A stretch of 64,000 nt of DNA from Marinomonas spartinae (lineage in GTDB: Bacteria; Pseudomonadota; Gammaproteobacteria; Pseudomonadales; Marinomonadaceae). This document shows, in pieces, positions 9,082 to 17,155 of this stretch (positions are counted from its first letter, which is position 1; the number at the start of each line of letters is the position of its first letter). Position numbers and translations under genes: made by a program. Under the pieces are notes generated by a model. The model had not been told where the DNA came from. It was given only the letters and a program-made list of their open reading frames with translations, and ran no database searches. The stretch is taken from assembly GCF_016461715.1 (NCBI RefSeq), contig NZ_JAEMUI010000013.1, forward strand, positions 1 to 64,000, written 5' to 3'.

Positions 9082-9492
9082 ATGAAAAAAATCTATACTG
9101 CTAAGCAAATGATGTGGGGAAGCTTTTTTGGAGGGCCTGTTGCTGCAATCTACTTTTTAGTAACGGGATTTAATGCAATCGGGAGACAGGATTTTGCAAA
9201 GCGGTCTTTGTGGATTGGAATTGCCGCTATGTTTGTCTTTATTTTTCTAAGTCCTTATATACCTGATGGTGTACCAAGTGTGAGTTTAGCATTTTTCTAT
9301 GTTATTCCCGTTTTATTGCTTTCCAAGGACTACTTTTTAACAAAAATGCAAATAGAGCAATCCTCAGAATTTGACCTTCAATCTACTTGGAAAGTGCTTG
9401 GTATTATTATCTTATCAGTTTGTCTGTATGTGCTTATTACTATTGTTTGCTTTTATTTCTTCGAGTCAGTTGGACTGATTAATATAGCGTAA
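9082..9492 (+). CDS. Hypothetical membrane protein
   Basis: A 136-residue protein with about four hydrophobic segments (near 11-31, 43-60, 68-86 and 108-130). It begins at ATG with AGGAAG upstream. The N-terminal part (AKQMMWGSFFGGPVAAIYFLV) is reminiscent of small uncharacterised inner-membrane proteins, but I do not recognise a named family. It stands 116 bp after aas and 38 bp before a GNAT gene, at the start of the same-strand accessory run. Confidence 0.6.
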   Translation: MKKIYTAKQMMWGSFFGGPVAAIYFLVTGFNAIGRQDFAKRSLWIGIAAMFVFIFLSPYIPDGVPSVSLAFFYVIPVLLLSKDYFLTKMQIEQSSEFDLQSTWKVLGIIILSVCLYVLITIVCFYFFESVGLINIA

Positions 9493-9530
9493 TTGACGAT
9501 AGGTTGGGGTTGTCCCTGCAGGAGAAGAAG

Positions 9531-9965
9531 ATGGTTGTTATTCGTGAAATGACAATAACAGATTACGACGCTGTTATTGAACTGTGGCGTCAGACGGAAA
9601 GTATGTCGTTACGAGAGGCGGATTCACGCGAGAGTATTGAGCGTTATCTTAATCGCAATGAAGGGCTGAGTTTTGTAGCGCTGAATGAGGATGAGGTTGT
9701 CGGCGCTGTATTGGTGGGAACCGATGGGCGACGTGGCTACTTGCAGCATCTCGCTGTTTCATTACCATTGCGTGGTCAAAAGATTGGCCAAGCGCTCGTG
9801 GATAAATCGATTAAAGCGTTGGCATTGATTGGCATTCATAAAACCCATCTATTTGTTCACAACGACAATCTAAATGCCCAAGGCTTTTATGAAATGCTTG
9901 GGTGGTTTCCTCGGGATGAAGTTCGCATGTATTCCTTTAATAGCTCCATGAGTCGTAATGTATAG
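9531..9965 (+). CDS. GNAT family N-acetyltransferase
   Basis: A 144-residue protein. ATG 9531 is chosen over the in-frame TTG at 9504 because GGAG lies six bases before the ATG. The acetyl-CoA-binding motif is seen in LRGQKIGQALV, preceded by the strand YLQHLAVS and followed by the helix-strand segment ending FYEMLGW, which is the normal order for GNAT enzymes. The substrate cannot be predicted. It is the first of three unrelated GNATs in a 5-kb run of small enzymes. Confidence 0.85.
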   Translation: MVVIREMTITDYDAVIELWRQTESMSLREADSRESIERYLNRNEGLSFVALNEDEVVGAVLVGTDGRRGYLQHLAVSLPLRGQKIGQALVDKSIKALALIGIHKTHLFVHNDNLNAQGFYEMLGWFPRDEVRMYSFNSSMSRNV

Positions 9966-10035
9966 CTGATTTTTTATTCGTTTATTAGGGAGAGAAACTT
10001 TTACACAGCAAGTGTGTAAAAGTCTCGGAGAGAAT

Positions 10036-10395
10036 ATGACACCTACGGCAATATTAGTGCATGTACCCGATGTATCATTAGGGGTAGCTTGGTATCAAAA
10101 GGCTTTTCCATCAGCGTTACCCAGATACTTGGCTGATTTCGATTTTACCGTTTTGGACATTAATGGGTTTTCGCTAGAAATTGTTCAGGCCGATGAAAAG
10201 GTTGGAGCGGGAAAGTCGGGAACCGTTCTGTATTGGTTTGTTGATTCCCTTGAAGCATCCTTGAGGCATTTTGAATCCATAGGGGCGAGTTTATACCGTG
10301 GTCCAATGGCAATAGAGAGCGGCTTTGGCATGTGCCAGGTAGCGGATCCTTTTGGTAACCTCATTGGCTTACGAGGTAAGTGGCAAGTCTGTTAA
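10036..10395 (+). CDS. VOC superfamily (glyoxalase/bleomycin-resistance-like) protein
   Basis: A 119-residue protein starting at ATG 10036, just after GGAGAG. The pattern is two beta-alpha-beta-beta-beta modules: VHVPDVSLGVAWYQKAF at the start, and QVADPFGNLIGLRGKW at the end, typical of vicinal oxygen chelate folds. Members include dioxygenases, lyases and drug-binding proteins. Metal ligands cannot be assigned with certainty. It lies between two GNAT genes. Confidence 0.8.
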   Translation: MTPTAILVHVPDVSLGVAWYQKAFPSALPRYLADFDFTVLDINGFSLEIVQADEKVGAGKSGTVLYWFVDSLEASLRHFESIGASLYRGPMAIESGFGMCQVADPFGNLIGLRGKWQVC

Positions 10396-10413
10396 TACAT
10401 TGAAGGGCGTTAT

Positions 10414-10842
10414 ATGGAATACACACAAGCGGTTAAAGACGATGGTTATGAATTAGCTGAAGTTCGGGCTTTAGCGATGCGGCCAAGCCTCGAAGCATTA
10501 GGTCGTTTTGATGAAAAGCGAGTGAGAAGCCGTTTTCTAGAGACCTTCACGCCGAGTGATACCTTCAAAATAGTGGATGATGAGACGTTATTGGGCTTCT
10601 TTGTAGTACGCGTCAAAGCAGACCATCATTACTTGGATCATCTGTATATCAAGCCAGAACATCAAGGTAGAGCACTTGGTAAATTGGCGCTTCAAAAGAT
10701 TGTTTCAATGGCTCATAAAAAAGGGTTGCCTGTTCGGTTAGGTGCGCTTAAAGGCAGCCGCTCCAATGATTTTTATATCAATAATGGCTTTATAAAAACA
10801 CATGAAGAGGAGTTTGATATTTATTATGAGAGCCCTGCTTAG
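10414..10842 (+). CDS. GNAT family N-acetyltransferase
   Basis: A 142-residue protein with the GNAT core LDHLYIKPEHQGRALGKLAL near residues 70-90 and the closing FYINNGF segment. It starts 18 bp after the VOC gene, so the two are likely co-transcribed. It shares little visible similarity with the neighbouring GNATs outside the motif, so it does not look like a local duplicate. Substrate unknown. Confidence 0.85.
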   Translation: MEYTQAVKDDGYELAEVRALAMRPSLEALGRFDEKRVRSRFLETFTPSDTFKIVDDETLLGFFVVRVKADHHYLDHLYIKPEHQGRALGKLALQKIVSMAHKKGLPVRLGALKGSRSNDFYINNGFIKTHEEEFDIYYESPA

Positions 10843-10932
10843 CAAGATTGATTGAACCCTCTAGTAAGACACCTGCGGGTAAAAAATGATGAAATCTGTG
10901 TCTATTCAACAAGGTAAAGAGGCTGCTATTTT

Positions 10933-11553
10933 ATGGATAAACTGATCCGTTTAGCTGTTGAGGATCTGATAAAGCGTTATCAGCCACATACCATTATTCT
11001 CTACGGCTCTAGAGCAAGGGGCGAGGCGACGCAGGCGAGTGATATTGATATCGCATGTTTTGTAGATAGCGGTACGGAAACCAAAGAGGCGCGTGTGTTT
11101 CATGGTGTGTATTTGGACGCTTGGGTATATCCCTCTGAGAAGATGACCTTAGTCTCGGACGATGCATTGCGTTTTGGTGATGGCATCTGTTTATTGGATC
11201 AACGAGGCCTTGGTGGTCAGTACCTTGCGGCGATCCAAGAGCGAATCGAGGCAGGGCCGGAGATATTAGATGAGACAGACCGTTCACATACTTTTGAATG
11301 GATCTCTAAAATGTTGTCTCGAATTGAATTAGATGACTTGGAAGGGAAATATCGACGCCATTGGTTGCAGTTTGAGTTATTAGAAATCTATTTTCAGCTT
11401 CGCGGGTTATGGTTTTTTGGCCCTAAGAAAAGCCTGCGTTATTTGCAAGAAAATGATGCCGTTGCTTATCAGTTATTTTACGATGTTTATGATGACCCTA
11501 CCGATGTAGATCGATTGAAATTATTGGTTCAGTGTGTGGTTGGCAAGTCATAG
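10933..11553 (+). CDS. Nucleotidyltransferase domain protein (MNT-like)
   Basis: A 206-residue protein. The N-terminal 45 residues hold the pol-beta-type signature LYGSRARGEATQASDIDI, with the GS motif and the two acidic residues needed for metal binding. The C-terminal half (about 115-200) is helical and rich in aromatic and acidic residues. The family includes minimal nucleotidyltransferases that pair with HEPN toxins and aminoglycoside-modifying relatives. No separate HEPN partner lies next to it, so a toxin-antitoxin role is not supported. It could be a single-chain enzyme. Confidence 0.75.
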   Translation: MDKLIRLAVEDLIKRYQPHTIILYGSRARGEATQASDIDIACFVDSGTETKEARVFHGVYLDAWVYPSEKMTLVSDDALRFGDGICLLDQRGLGGQYLAAIQERIEAGPEILDETDRSHTFEWISKMLSRIELDDLEGKYRRHWLQFELLEIYFQLRGLWFFGPKKSLRYLQENDAVAYQLFYDVYDDPTDVDRLKLLVQCVVGKS

Positions 11554-11588
11554 GTTATTAATTGAATGGTAGGAAAAGGATCGAAGGA

Positions 11589-12125
11589 ATGAAAATACTC
11601 GCCTTATCAGGCAGTTTGCGTGAATGTTCTTATAATACGGCGGCACTTAAAGCCTTAGGTGAGCTTTCACCTGATGATGTGATCGTGGAAATAGGTGAGA
11701 TTAAAGCCCTTCCTTTGTTTAACCCTGATTTGGATGAGGCTCAGATTCCAGCACTACAGAGGTTAAAAGCACAGCTTGCACAAGCCTCCGGTTTAATTAT
11801 AGCTAGTCCAGAATACGCACACGGCATCAGTGGCCCCATGAAAAACGCATTGGACTGGTTGGTCAGCGGGGTAGAGTTTCCCTATAAGCCCATTATGTTG
11901 ATTAATACCTCGCCACGAGCTAGTCACGGTTTGGCGGCTTTGCGGGAAGTATTAACGACTATGTCGGGTGTCATTATCGACAGTGCGTTTGTCTCGATTC
12001 CTTTATTAAGTAGCGAACTGGATAAAGAGGGGATTCTTGAAAATCCTGAATTATCAGGAATGCTAAAGGCCGGGCTGGAGGCATTTTGCTGCCAAATAAA
12101 GCGCTCTGGAGAGAGTGCTTTATAA
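11589..12125 (+). CDS. NADPH-dependent FMN reductase family protein
   Basis: About 178 residues from ATG 11589, preceded by GAAGGA. Flavodoxin-like fold signatures are ALSGSLRECSYNTAAL (phosphate-binding loop for FMN) at the N-terminus and SPEYAHGISGPMKNALDW near 80-95, which is the typical family motif. These enzymes reduce FMN, quinones or azo compounds with NAD(P)H. It lies 35 bp after the nucleotidyltransferase gene and 16 bp before the next gene, so is probably part of one transcript. Confidence 0.85.
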   Translation: MKILALSGSLRECSYNTAALKALGELSPDDVIVEIGEIKALPLFNPDLDEAQIPALQRLKAQLAQASGLIIASPEYAHGISGPMKNALDWLVSGVEFPYKPIMLINTSPRASHGLAALREVLTTMSGVIIDSAFVSIPLLSSELDKEGILENPELSGMLKAGLEAFCCQIKRSGESAL

Positions 12126-12141
12126 AAATCAATAATGGAGA

Positions 12142-12564
12142 GTGAGTTTGACTATTGTGATCCAAGAAGAAGCGACGGGCTGTGGCATTGCGTCAGTGGC
12201 GAATATTGTTGGCAAAACCTATTCACAAATGAAAACAATTGCTAATAATTTAGGTATTTTTGCCTCAGATACCTCGCTATGGTCTGATACGGGTTATGTT
12301 AGACGCATGTTGCTGGCATGCGGGGTGAAAGCCTCAGACAATGAAGCACCATTTGTCTCTTGGGACGCCTTGCCGGATTTGGCGTTGTTAGCGATTAAGC
12401 ATCATCAAGAAGATGGCAAGGATTTTTGGCATTGGGTTGTATTTAAGCGATTCAACGGTCAGCCTGTCGTTCTGGATTCTGCCAGTTACCTCCCCTCTAA
12501 CAGTCGAACAGATTTTGCTGAAATGCAGCCAAAGTGGTTTATTGAAGTGGTTAAGGAGGTGTAA
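12142..12564 (+). CDS. C39-like papain-fold peptidase domain protein
   Basis: A 140-residue protein that looks like a stand-alone C39-type cysteine peptidase domain: Gln and Cys in IQEEATGCGIAS near 7-18, His in HWVVF near 100, and Asp in VVLDSAS about 15 residues later. In C39 transporters this domain cuts double-glycine leaders, but no ABC partner or leader peptide is nearby, so the substrate is open. The start is uncertain: GTG 12142 is very close to GGAG, and TTG 12148 has better spacing. The next gene begins directly after its stop codon. Confidence 0.6.
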   Translation: MSLTIVIQEEATGCGIASVANIVGKTYSQMKTIANNLGIFASDTSLWSDTGYVRRMLLACGVKASDNEAPFVSWDALPDLALLAIKHHQEDGKDFWHWVVFKRFNGQPVVLDSASYLPSNSRTDFAEMQPKWFIEVVKEV

Positions 12565-12885
12565 GTGATTGCTCGTGAATGGAAAGCCAAATGCCCAAAA
12601 ATACATGAAGAAGGCTTCATTGCGTATTTATATGAAACAGGTGTAAAAGATACCGCTAAAACGGATGGCTTTCTTGGCGCCCAAATATTTAATCGTGATA
12701 GTAGTGAAGGGGCCGAAATCACCTTGATTACTTATTGGACGGATGTTGAGAGTATAAAAGCTTTTTCTGGTGAAGACATTGGGGTAGCAAAGCTCTACCC
12801 AGAAGATGATAAGTATGAGTTACAACCGGATCATTATGTAACCCATTATAACGTAAGAGAAAATACTTGGGTTAATGCAGATTAA
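12565..12885 (+). CDS. Small ABM-like (antibiotic biosynthesis monooxygenase fold) protein
   Basis: A 106-residue protein starting at GTG 12565 with AAGGAGG upstream, immediately after the stop of the C39-like gene, so translation is coupled. The pattern GFLGAQIFNRDSSEGAEITLITYWTDVESIKAF is typical of dimeric alpha/beta-barrel ABM-type proteins. Many such proteins have no known activity. A heme-degrading or monooxygenase function should not be assumed. Confidence 0.65.
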   Translation: MIAREWKAKCPKIHEEGFIAYLYETGVKDTAKTDGFLGAQIFNRDSSEGAEITLITYWTDVESIKAFSGEDIGVAKLYPEDDKYELQPDHYVTHYNVRENTWVNAD

Positions 12886-13000
12886 GTTGCAGTCTATCAA
12901 AGGCGTGTTTTAAATGCTTCGAGGAGCAAATGTCGTCGATGCCACCCAATATTTTCAACCTGTGTTTGTTTATTTATATCTAAAACGATATGGAGAGATC

Positions 13001-13702
13001 ATGAAAACGATTGGTATGTTAGGAGGCATGAGTTGGGAATCAACCGTGACTTACTACGAGGCGCTCAATAAAGGAATCAAAGCCGCATTAGGTGGTTTAC
13101 ATTCTGCGAAAATTTGTCTTCATAGCGTGGATTTTGAGGAGATTAAAACCTTACAACATGAGGGAAAGTGGGTGGAAACGGCGGCCATTTTAGCCAATGG
13201 AGCAAAGTCTGTCGAAGCGGGTGGGGCGGATTTTCTACTGATCTGTACGAATACTATGCATCAAGTGGCGCCTTATATTGCCGAGCAGATTTCCATCCCC
13301 ATTTTGCACATAGCCGACGCAACAGCGGACGCGTTAAAAGCCGATGGCATTACTAAGGTGGGCTTGTTGGGAACACGTTTTACCATGGAGCAGGACTTTT
13401 ATAAAAATCGCTTAATCGAGCATTTTGGCATTGATGTGGTGGTCCCTGGGGAAGCGGATCGAGAGTCCGTGCACACTATTATTTATGATGAATTGTGCCA
13501 AGGGCAAATTTATACGGAGTCGCGAGAGCGCTATTTAGCCATCATTGATTTGCTTCATAAACGTGGCGCCCAAGCGGTGATTTTAGGTTGTACTGAGATT
13601 GGGCTGTTGGTGCAGCAGCGTCATACCCATGTGCCCTTGTATGATACGACCAAACTGCATGCGGATGCGGCTGTTGCCTTTGCGCTTTCTGTGTCTGAAT
13701 GA
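13001..13702 (+). CDS. Aspartate/glutamate racemase family protein
   Basis: About 233 residues from ATG 13001, which follows GGAGAG; an upstream in-frame extension to 12914 looks non-coding. Family motifs are TIGMLGGMSWEST at the N-terminus, the first catalytic cysteine in LICTNTMH near 82, and the second in ILGCTEIGLL near 190. Both are needed for PLP-independent proton exchange. The YgeA/aspartate-racemase branch fits best, but the amino acid substrate cannot be assigned. Its stop overlaps the next start by 4 bp. Confidence 0.85.
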   Translation: MKTIGMLGGMSWESTVTYYEALNKGIKAALGGLHSAKICLHSVDFEEIKTLQHEGKWVETAAILANGAKSVEAGGADFLLICTNTMHQVAPYIAEQISIPILHIADATADALKADGITKVGLLGTRFTMEQDFYKNRLIEHFGIDVVVPGEADRESVHTIIYDELCQGQIYTESRERYLAIIDLLHKRGAQAVILGCTEIGLLVQQRHTHVPLYDTTKLHADAAVAFALSVSE

Positions 13703-14196
13703 GACATTATCCGGTGTATAAAATAAGATTGCTTGAGCCCCATGAAGCCAGTGTTTATCGAGAGATTAGGCTAGAAGCGCTAAACACTTATCCAGATTGT
13801 TTTGCGGCGGATTATGAGCAGCAAAAAGCCTTGCCAACCATGTACTTTGAGCGTTTGATAAAGGAAGGTTCTATGAAAGGAAAGATGGCAGGCGCGTTTA
13901 TCAATGCTGAGCTTGTCGGAATTTGTGGTGTAACCTTTGAAACAACACTATTGCCAAACGCTGGTGAAATTATTCAAATGTACGTGAAGCCGACCAGTCA
14001 ACATTTGGGGATCGGCAGGGCATTGATGAGGTTTATGGAAACTGTGTCTCTAGACTGTTCTATTAAAACCTTAGTGCTAGGTGTTGAACCGTCTAATAAA
14101 ACCGCTTTTGGCTGGTATCAAGGTTTGGGCTATCGCTTAGATCAAGCGTTATCCAAAGAGTCTAATGTTCAATACATGAAATTATCACTCCTATAG
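13699..14196 (+). CDS. GNAT family N-acetyltransferase
   Basis: A 165-residue GNAT with the acetyl-CoA-binding segment IIQMYVKPTSQHLGIGRALM near 92-111 and WYQGLGY near the end. The ATG overlaps the racemase stop (ATGA), so the two proteins are made from one message. This suggests a shared amino-acid-related pathway, for example racemisation followed by N-acetylation, which is inference only. Confidence 0.8.
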   Translation: MRHYPVYKIRLLEPHEASVYREIRLEALNTYPDCFAADYEQQKALPTMYFERLIKEGSMKGKMAGAFINAELVGICGVTFETTLLPNAGEIIQMYVKPTSQHLGIGRALMRFMETVSLDCSIKTLVLGVEPSNKTAFGWYQGLGYRLDQALSKESNVQYMKLSLL

Positions 14197-14268
14197 ATAC
14201 TCATTAATAGGTTGTCTCTTATTTATTTTATTTGTGAGAACGGATGCTAAACGCAGAAAAGGGGTTTT

Positions 14269-15006
14269 ATGAAAGTTGTATTTGTTTCAGGTGGAAGTAA
14301 AGGCATCGGACTTGCTTCTGTATTGCGTTTTGTTGAACTGGGCTATCAAGTGGTTACGTGCTCTCGTGAACCGGCAGTATGGAGTGACGTGTTGTCTCAG
14401 CATTCTGAACTTCATGCTGTTGATTATGTCCAGGCAGATTTATCGAAAGAAGAAGCGGTCTCTCAATTATTTGCTTATATTGAAACACAGTATGGCAAGT
14501 TAGATATTGCGATTAATAATGCCTCACCGCTATTAGCCTCTAAGGGGCGTTTTGAATCGGTTTGTGTGGACGCATTAAAAGAAACCATGCTCAATGATTA
14601 TTGGTCGTATGTATTATGCCTTAAGTATGAGCTGGCGTTGATGTCCGCTGGGGCCAGAGTGGTGAATATCAGCTCGGTTAATGGCTTGCGTCCAACCCCC
14701 AACGCTGCCATGTACAGTTCGGCAAAGCATGGATTAGAAGGTTTAACGCGTTCTGTTGCTTTAGAGGCCATTGAAAAAGGTGTGCGTGTCAATGGGGTTG
14801 CTCCTGGAGTGACCTGGACACCTCGTTGGCAAGAACGGCAACGAGAAACCCCAAGGATCAAAGAAGAGGTATCTGATGTGGTGCCCATTAAACGCTTTGC
14901 AGAGGTAGAAGAAATTGCAGATGCGATTGAGTTTTTATCTTCTGATAAAGCAAATTATATTGTTGGGCATACGTTAGTGGTGGATGGAGGTATTTCTTTA
15001 GTCTGA
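14269..15006 (+). CDS. Short-chain dehydrogenase/reductase (SDR)
   Basis: A 245-residue classical SDR. The cofactor loop is SGGSKGIG near 7-14, the structural NNAS motif is near 83, the catalytic Ser lies in ISSVNG, and the YSSAKH motif near 150 provides Tyr and Lys. The C-terminus ends with the usual GHTLVVDGG. The start follows AAAAGGGG. It closes the same-strand accessory run. Substrate unknown. Confidence 0.85.
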   Translation: MKVVFVSGGSKGIGLASVLRFVELGYQVVTCSREPAVWSDVLSQHSELHAVDYVQADLSKEEAVSQLFAYIETQYGKLDIAINNASPLLASKGRFESVCVDALKETMLNDYWSYVLCLKYELALMSAGARVVNISSVNGLRPTPNAAMYSSAKHGLEGLTRSVALEAIEKGVRVNGVAPGVTWTPRWQERQRETPRIKEEVSDVVPIKRFAEVEEIADAIEFLSSDKANYIVGHTLVVDGGISLV

Positions 15007-15348
15007 TGGACTGAATATGGCTAAAGTGCCTATATATGGCTGTAAATCATTAACAGCATTGCCTTATTGTTGGTTCTTGAAAATGGCCTATTTTCTTGGA
15101 TTGTGCACTTTTTAATTGAGCTGAAAATACATTTAGGCTTTTTTCTGCGTCTACGGAATAATTTGTCGACAAAACCAACAAAATGCCTTTATTTTGTTGT
15201 GTCTCATCAGTAAACTTCATTCCCCCCTGTTTGAAAATACTTCATATCGCACTCGTGAATTTGCGTTCATGACATAAAATATAACCGTGGTAGAAGCAGG
15301 CAGGACTCTTAAACAAAAGTATCCTTTAAAAGTAGTTGTCTATCAATC
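15007..15348. other. 342-bp intergenic region before the MHS transporter
   Basis: No coding sequence is visible. A perfect 9-bp inverted repeat, CAACAAAAT (15176-15184) and ATTTTGTTG (15191-15199), could be a weak hairpin or an operator. The region must carry the promoter of the transporter, but I could not choose a convincing -35/-10 pair. Confidence 0.5.
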
Positions 15349-16686
15349 ATGAATACAAAAACAAACTCTCAACCTAATCAAACCGAGGGTGGGTCAGATG
15401 CTCATCGTCGTCTAAATCGAAGTGATGCAAAAACGTTAAGTCTATCCGCCCTTGGTGGCGCGTTGGAGTTTTACGATTTTGTTATTTTCGTTTATTTTGC
15501 CAATGTCGTTGGCAGTCTTTTCTTTCCCGCTGATATGCCCGAATGGCTTCGCCAAGTACAAACCTACGGAATTTTCGCTGCGGGTTACTTAGCTCGTCCA
15601 TTGGGCGGCGTTATTATGGCGCACTTTGGTGACATACTGGGTCGTAAACGTATGTTTATGATGAGTATTTTGCTGATGGCTGTACCTACCTTAGCCATTG
15701 GTCTTATGCCAACCTATGAGACGATTGGTATTGCCGCACCTTTACTCTTGTTGTTCTTCCGTGTCTTGCAAGGTGCCGCGATTGGTGGTGAAGCGCCTGG
15801 GGCGTGGGTCTTTGTGACAGAGCACGTGTCTAAGCGTCATGTGGGATTTGCATGTGGGGTCTTGTCGTCGGGTCTTGTGGCAGGGATTTTGATTGGGTCT
15901 TTGGTCGCCACCTTTATGCATTCTATTTACAGTGCTGCTGAGATTCACAGTTATGCTTGGCGTTATCCTTTTATTCTAGGTGGTTTGTTTGGTTTTATTA
16001 CCATGTACTTACGTCGTTGGCTACAGGAAACGCCTGTCTTTAAGGAAATGGAATCGCGTAAAGAATTAGCGCAAGAGTTGCCTATTAAATCTGTGGTTAA
16101 AAAACACATTCCTTCTGTGTTGATTTCTATGGCGGTGACTTGGGTATTAACGGCTGCTGTAGTGGTGACGATTTTAATGACGCCAGCCTTGTTACAGAAG
16201 TTGATTCATCTGGACCCTCAAACCTCGCTAGAAGCAAACAGCTTAGCGATTATTTGCGTTATCATCGGCTGCTGGGTTTGTGGTGCATTGGCGGATCGTT
16301 TTGGTAATGGCCCTATTTTGGCGATTTTCAGTATTGGTCTGGGCGTGAGCTATTGGATGTTTTACAGCACCATGTTGCATGACACGTCCTTGTTGTTTCC
16401 GATGTATGCATTGGTCGGCTTCTTTGTCGGGTTGACGGGTGTGGTACCAGCCATCGCGGTAAAGAGCTTTCCTGCTGCGATTCGTTTTTCAGGGTTGTCT
16501 TTCTCTTATAATTTGGCTTATGCCATTTTCGGTGGGACGACGCCGTTAGTCGTGAGTACCTTGTTAAGAGAAGACCCACTTGCACCTGCTTATTATGTGG
16601 CTTTTGTATGCGGTGTTGGGGTGTTAGCTAGCCTTGCTGTCATGGGCTTTAGAAGACGTTTAGACTTGGTTGCTAACCCTATCTAA
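15349..16686 (+). CDS. MFS transporter, metabolite:H+ symporter (MHS) family
   Basis: A 445-residue protein with about twelve membrane helices. The first helix LGGALEFYDFVIFVYFANVVG, the loop GYLARPLGGVIMAHFGDILGRKR and the RVLQGAAIGGEAPGAWVFVTEH segment are hallmarks of the MHS group (ProP, KgtP, ShiA and relatives), which import organic acids, osmolytes or aromatic acids with protons. The substrate cannot be told. A strong terminator follows. Confidence 0.85.
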   Translation: MNTKTNSQPNQTEGGSDAHRRLNRSDAKTLSLSALGGALEFYDFVIFVYFANVVGSLFFPADMPEWLRQVQTYGIFAAGYLARPLGGVIMAHFGDILGRKRMFMMSILLMAVPTLAIGLMPTYETIGIAAPLLLLFFRVLQGAAIGGEAPGAWVFVTEHVSKRHVGFACGVLSSGLVAGILIGSLVATFMHSIYSAAEIHSYAWRYPFILGGLFGFITMYLRRWLQETPVFKEMESRKELAQELPIKSVVKKHIPSVLISMAVTWVLTAAVVVTILMTPALLQKLIHLDPQTSLEANSLAIICVIIGCWVCGALADRFGNGPILAIFSIGLGVSYWMFYSTMLHDTSLLFPMYALVGFFVGLTGVVPAIAVKSFPAAIRFSGLSFSYNLAYAIFGGTTPLVVSTLLREDPLAPAYYVAFVCGVGVLASLAVMGFRRRLDLVANPI

Positions 16687-16722
16687 GCTTTTGTTGCGTT
16701 TTTCTTTGAGAAGAAATGACAC

Positions 16723-16765
16723 AAAAAAAGGACCAAAATAGCGATGCTGTCTTGGTCCTTTTTTT
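16723..16765 (+). terminator. Strong intrinsic terminator after the MHS transporter
   Basis: A perfect 14-bp stem: AAAAAAAGGACCAA (16723-16736) pairs with TTGGTCCTTTTTTT (16752-16765) around a 15-base loop. The A-run and T-run on the two sides make it able to work in both directions. Confidence 0.9.
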
Positions 16766-17155
16766 GATTATTATGCAGTGTTTTACGGAAATTTGGTGGG
16801 GGATGCTGCTTTTTCTGGTCGTAATTCTAGCGTAAAGTTTTTGGAAGTGCTGGGTATTTTTTTGAGATTTTGATTTATTCGTGGTTACATAACTGTGTTA
16901 ACTTAGTCTTGGGAAGGTATGAATTGGTTCTCTTTTCTCTGAGTTTGAACAAAAAGTTTGCTCCTTGGAGCACGCGTCCCGTGTAAATAGTAGACCTATT
17001 GATCGAGGCGATTTGCAGTAAATACTGGCTTTTAAAACGCGCTCTTTGACGTTTTTCGAAAAACTTGAGATAGATAATAGAGGCCCCATCTTCCTCTTCT
17101 CCCATAGGCTTTGTTGTTGTAAACAATTTGCTCAAACGAAGATGGCGTATTTCCT
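16766..17155. other. 390-bp intergenic region before the amidase gene
   Basis: I find no credible gene. There is a short dyad, TGCTCC-TT-GGAGCA, at 16959-16972 and a self-complementary TTTTTCGAAAAA near 17053. Either could be a regulatory site, but neither matches a consensus I know. The region must hold the amidase promoter. Confidence 0.4.

Noticed and set aside
9504-15006. Integron cassette array
   Set aside because: Many small mixed genes in one direction suggested it, but most gaps are too short for attC sites, several genes overlap, and I saw no paired RYYYAAC/GTTRRRY repeats or integrase.
16875-17135. An 86-codon open frame on the minus strand before the amidase
   Set aside because: No family resemblance, no ribosome-binding site and no conserved context. 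It is likely chance in a promoter region.
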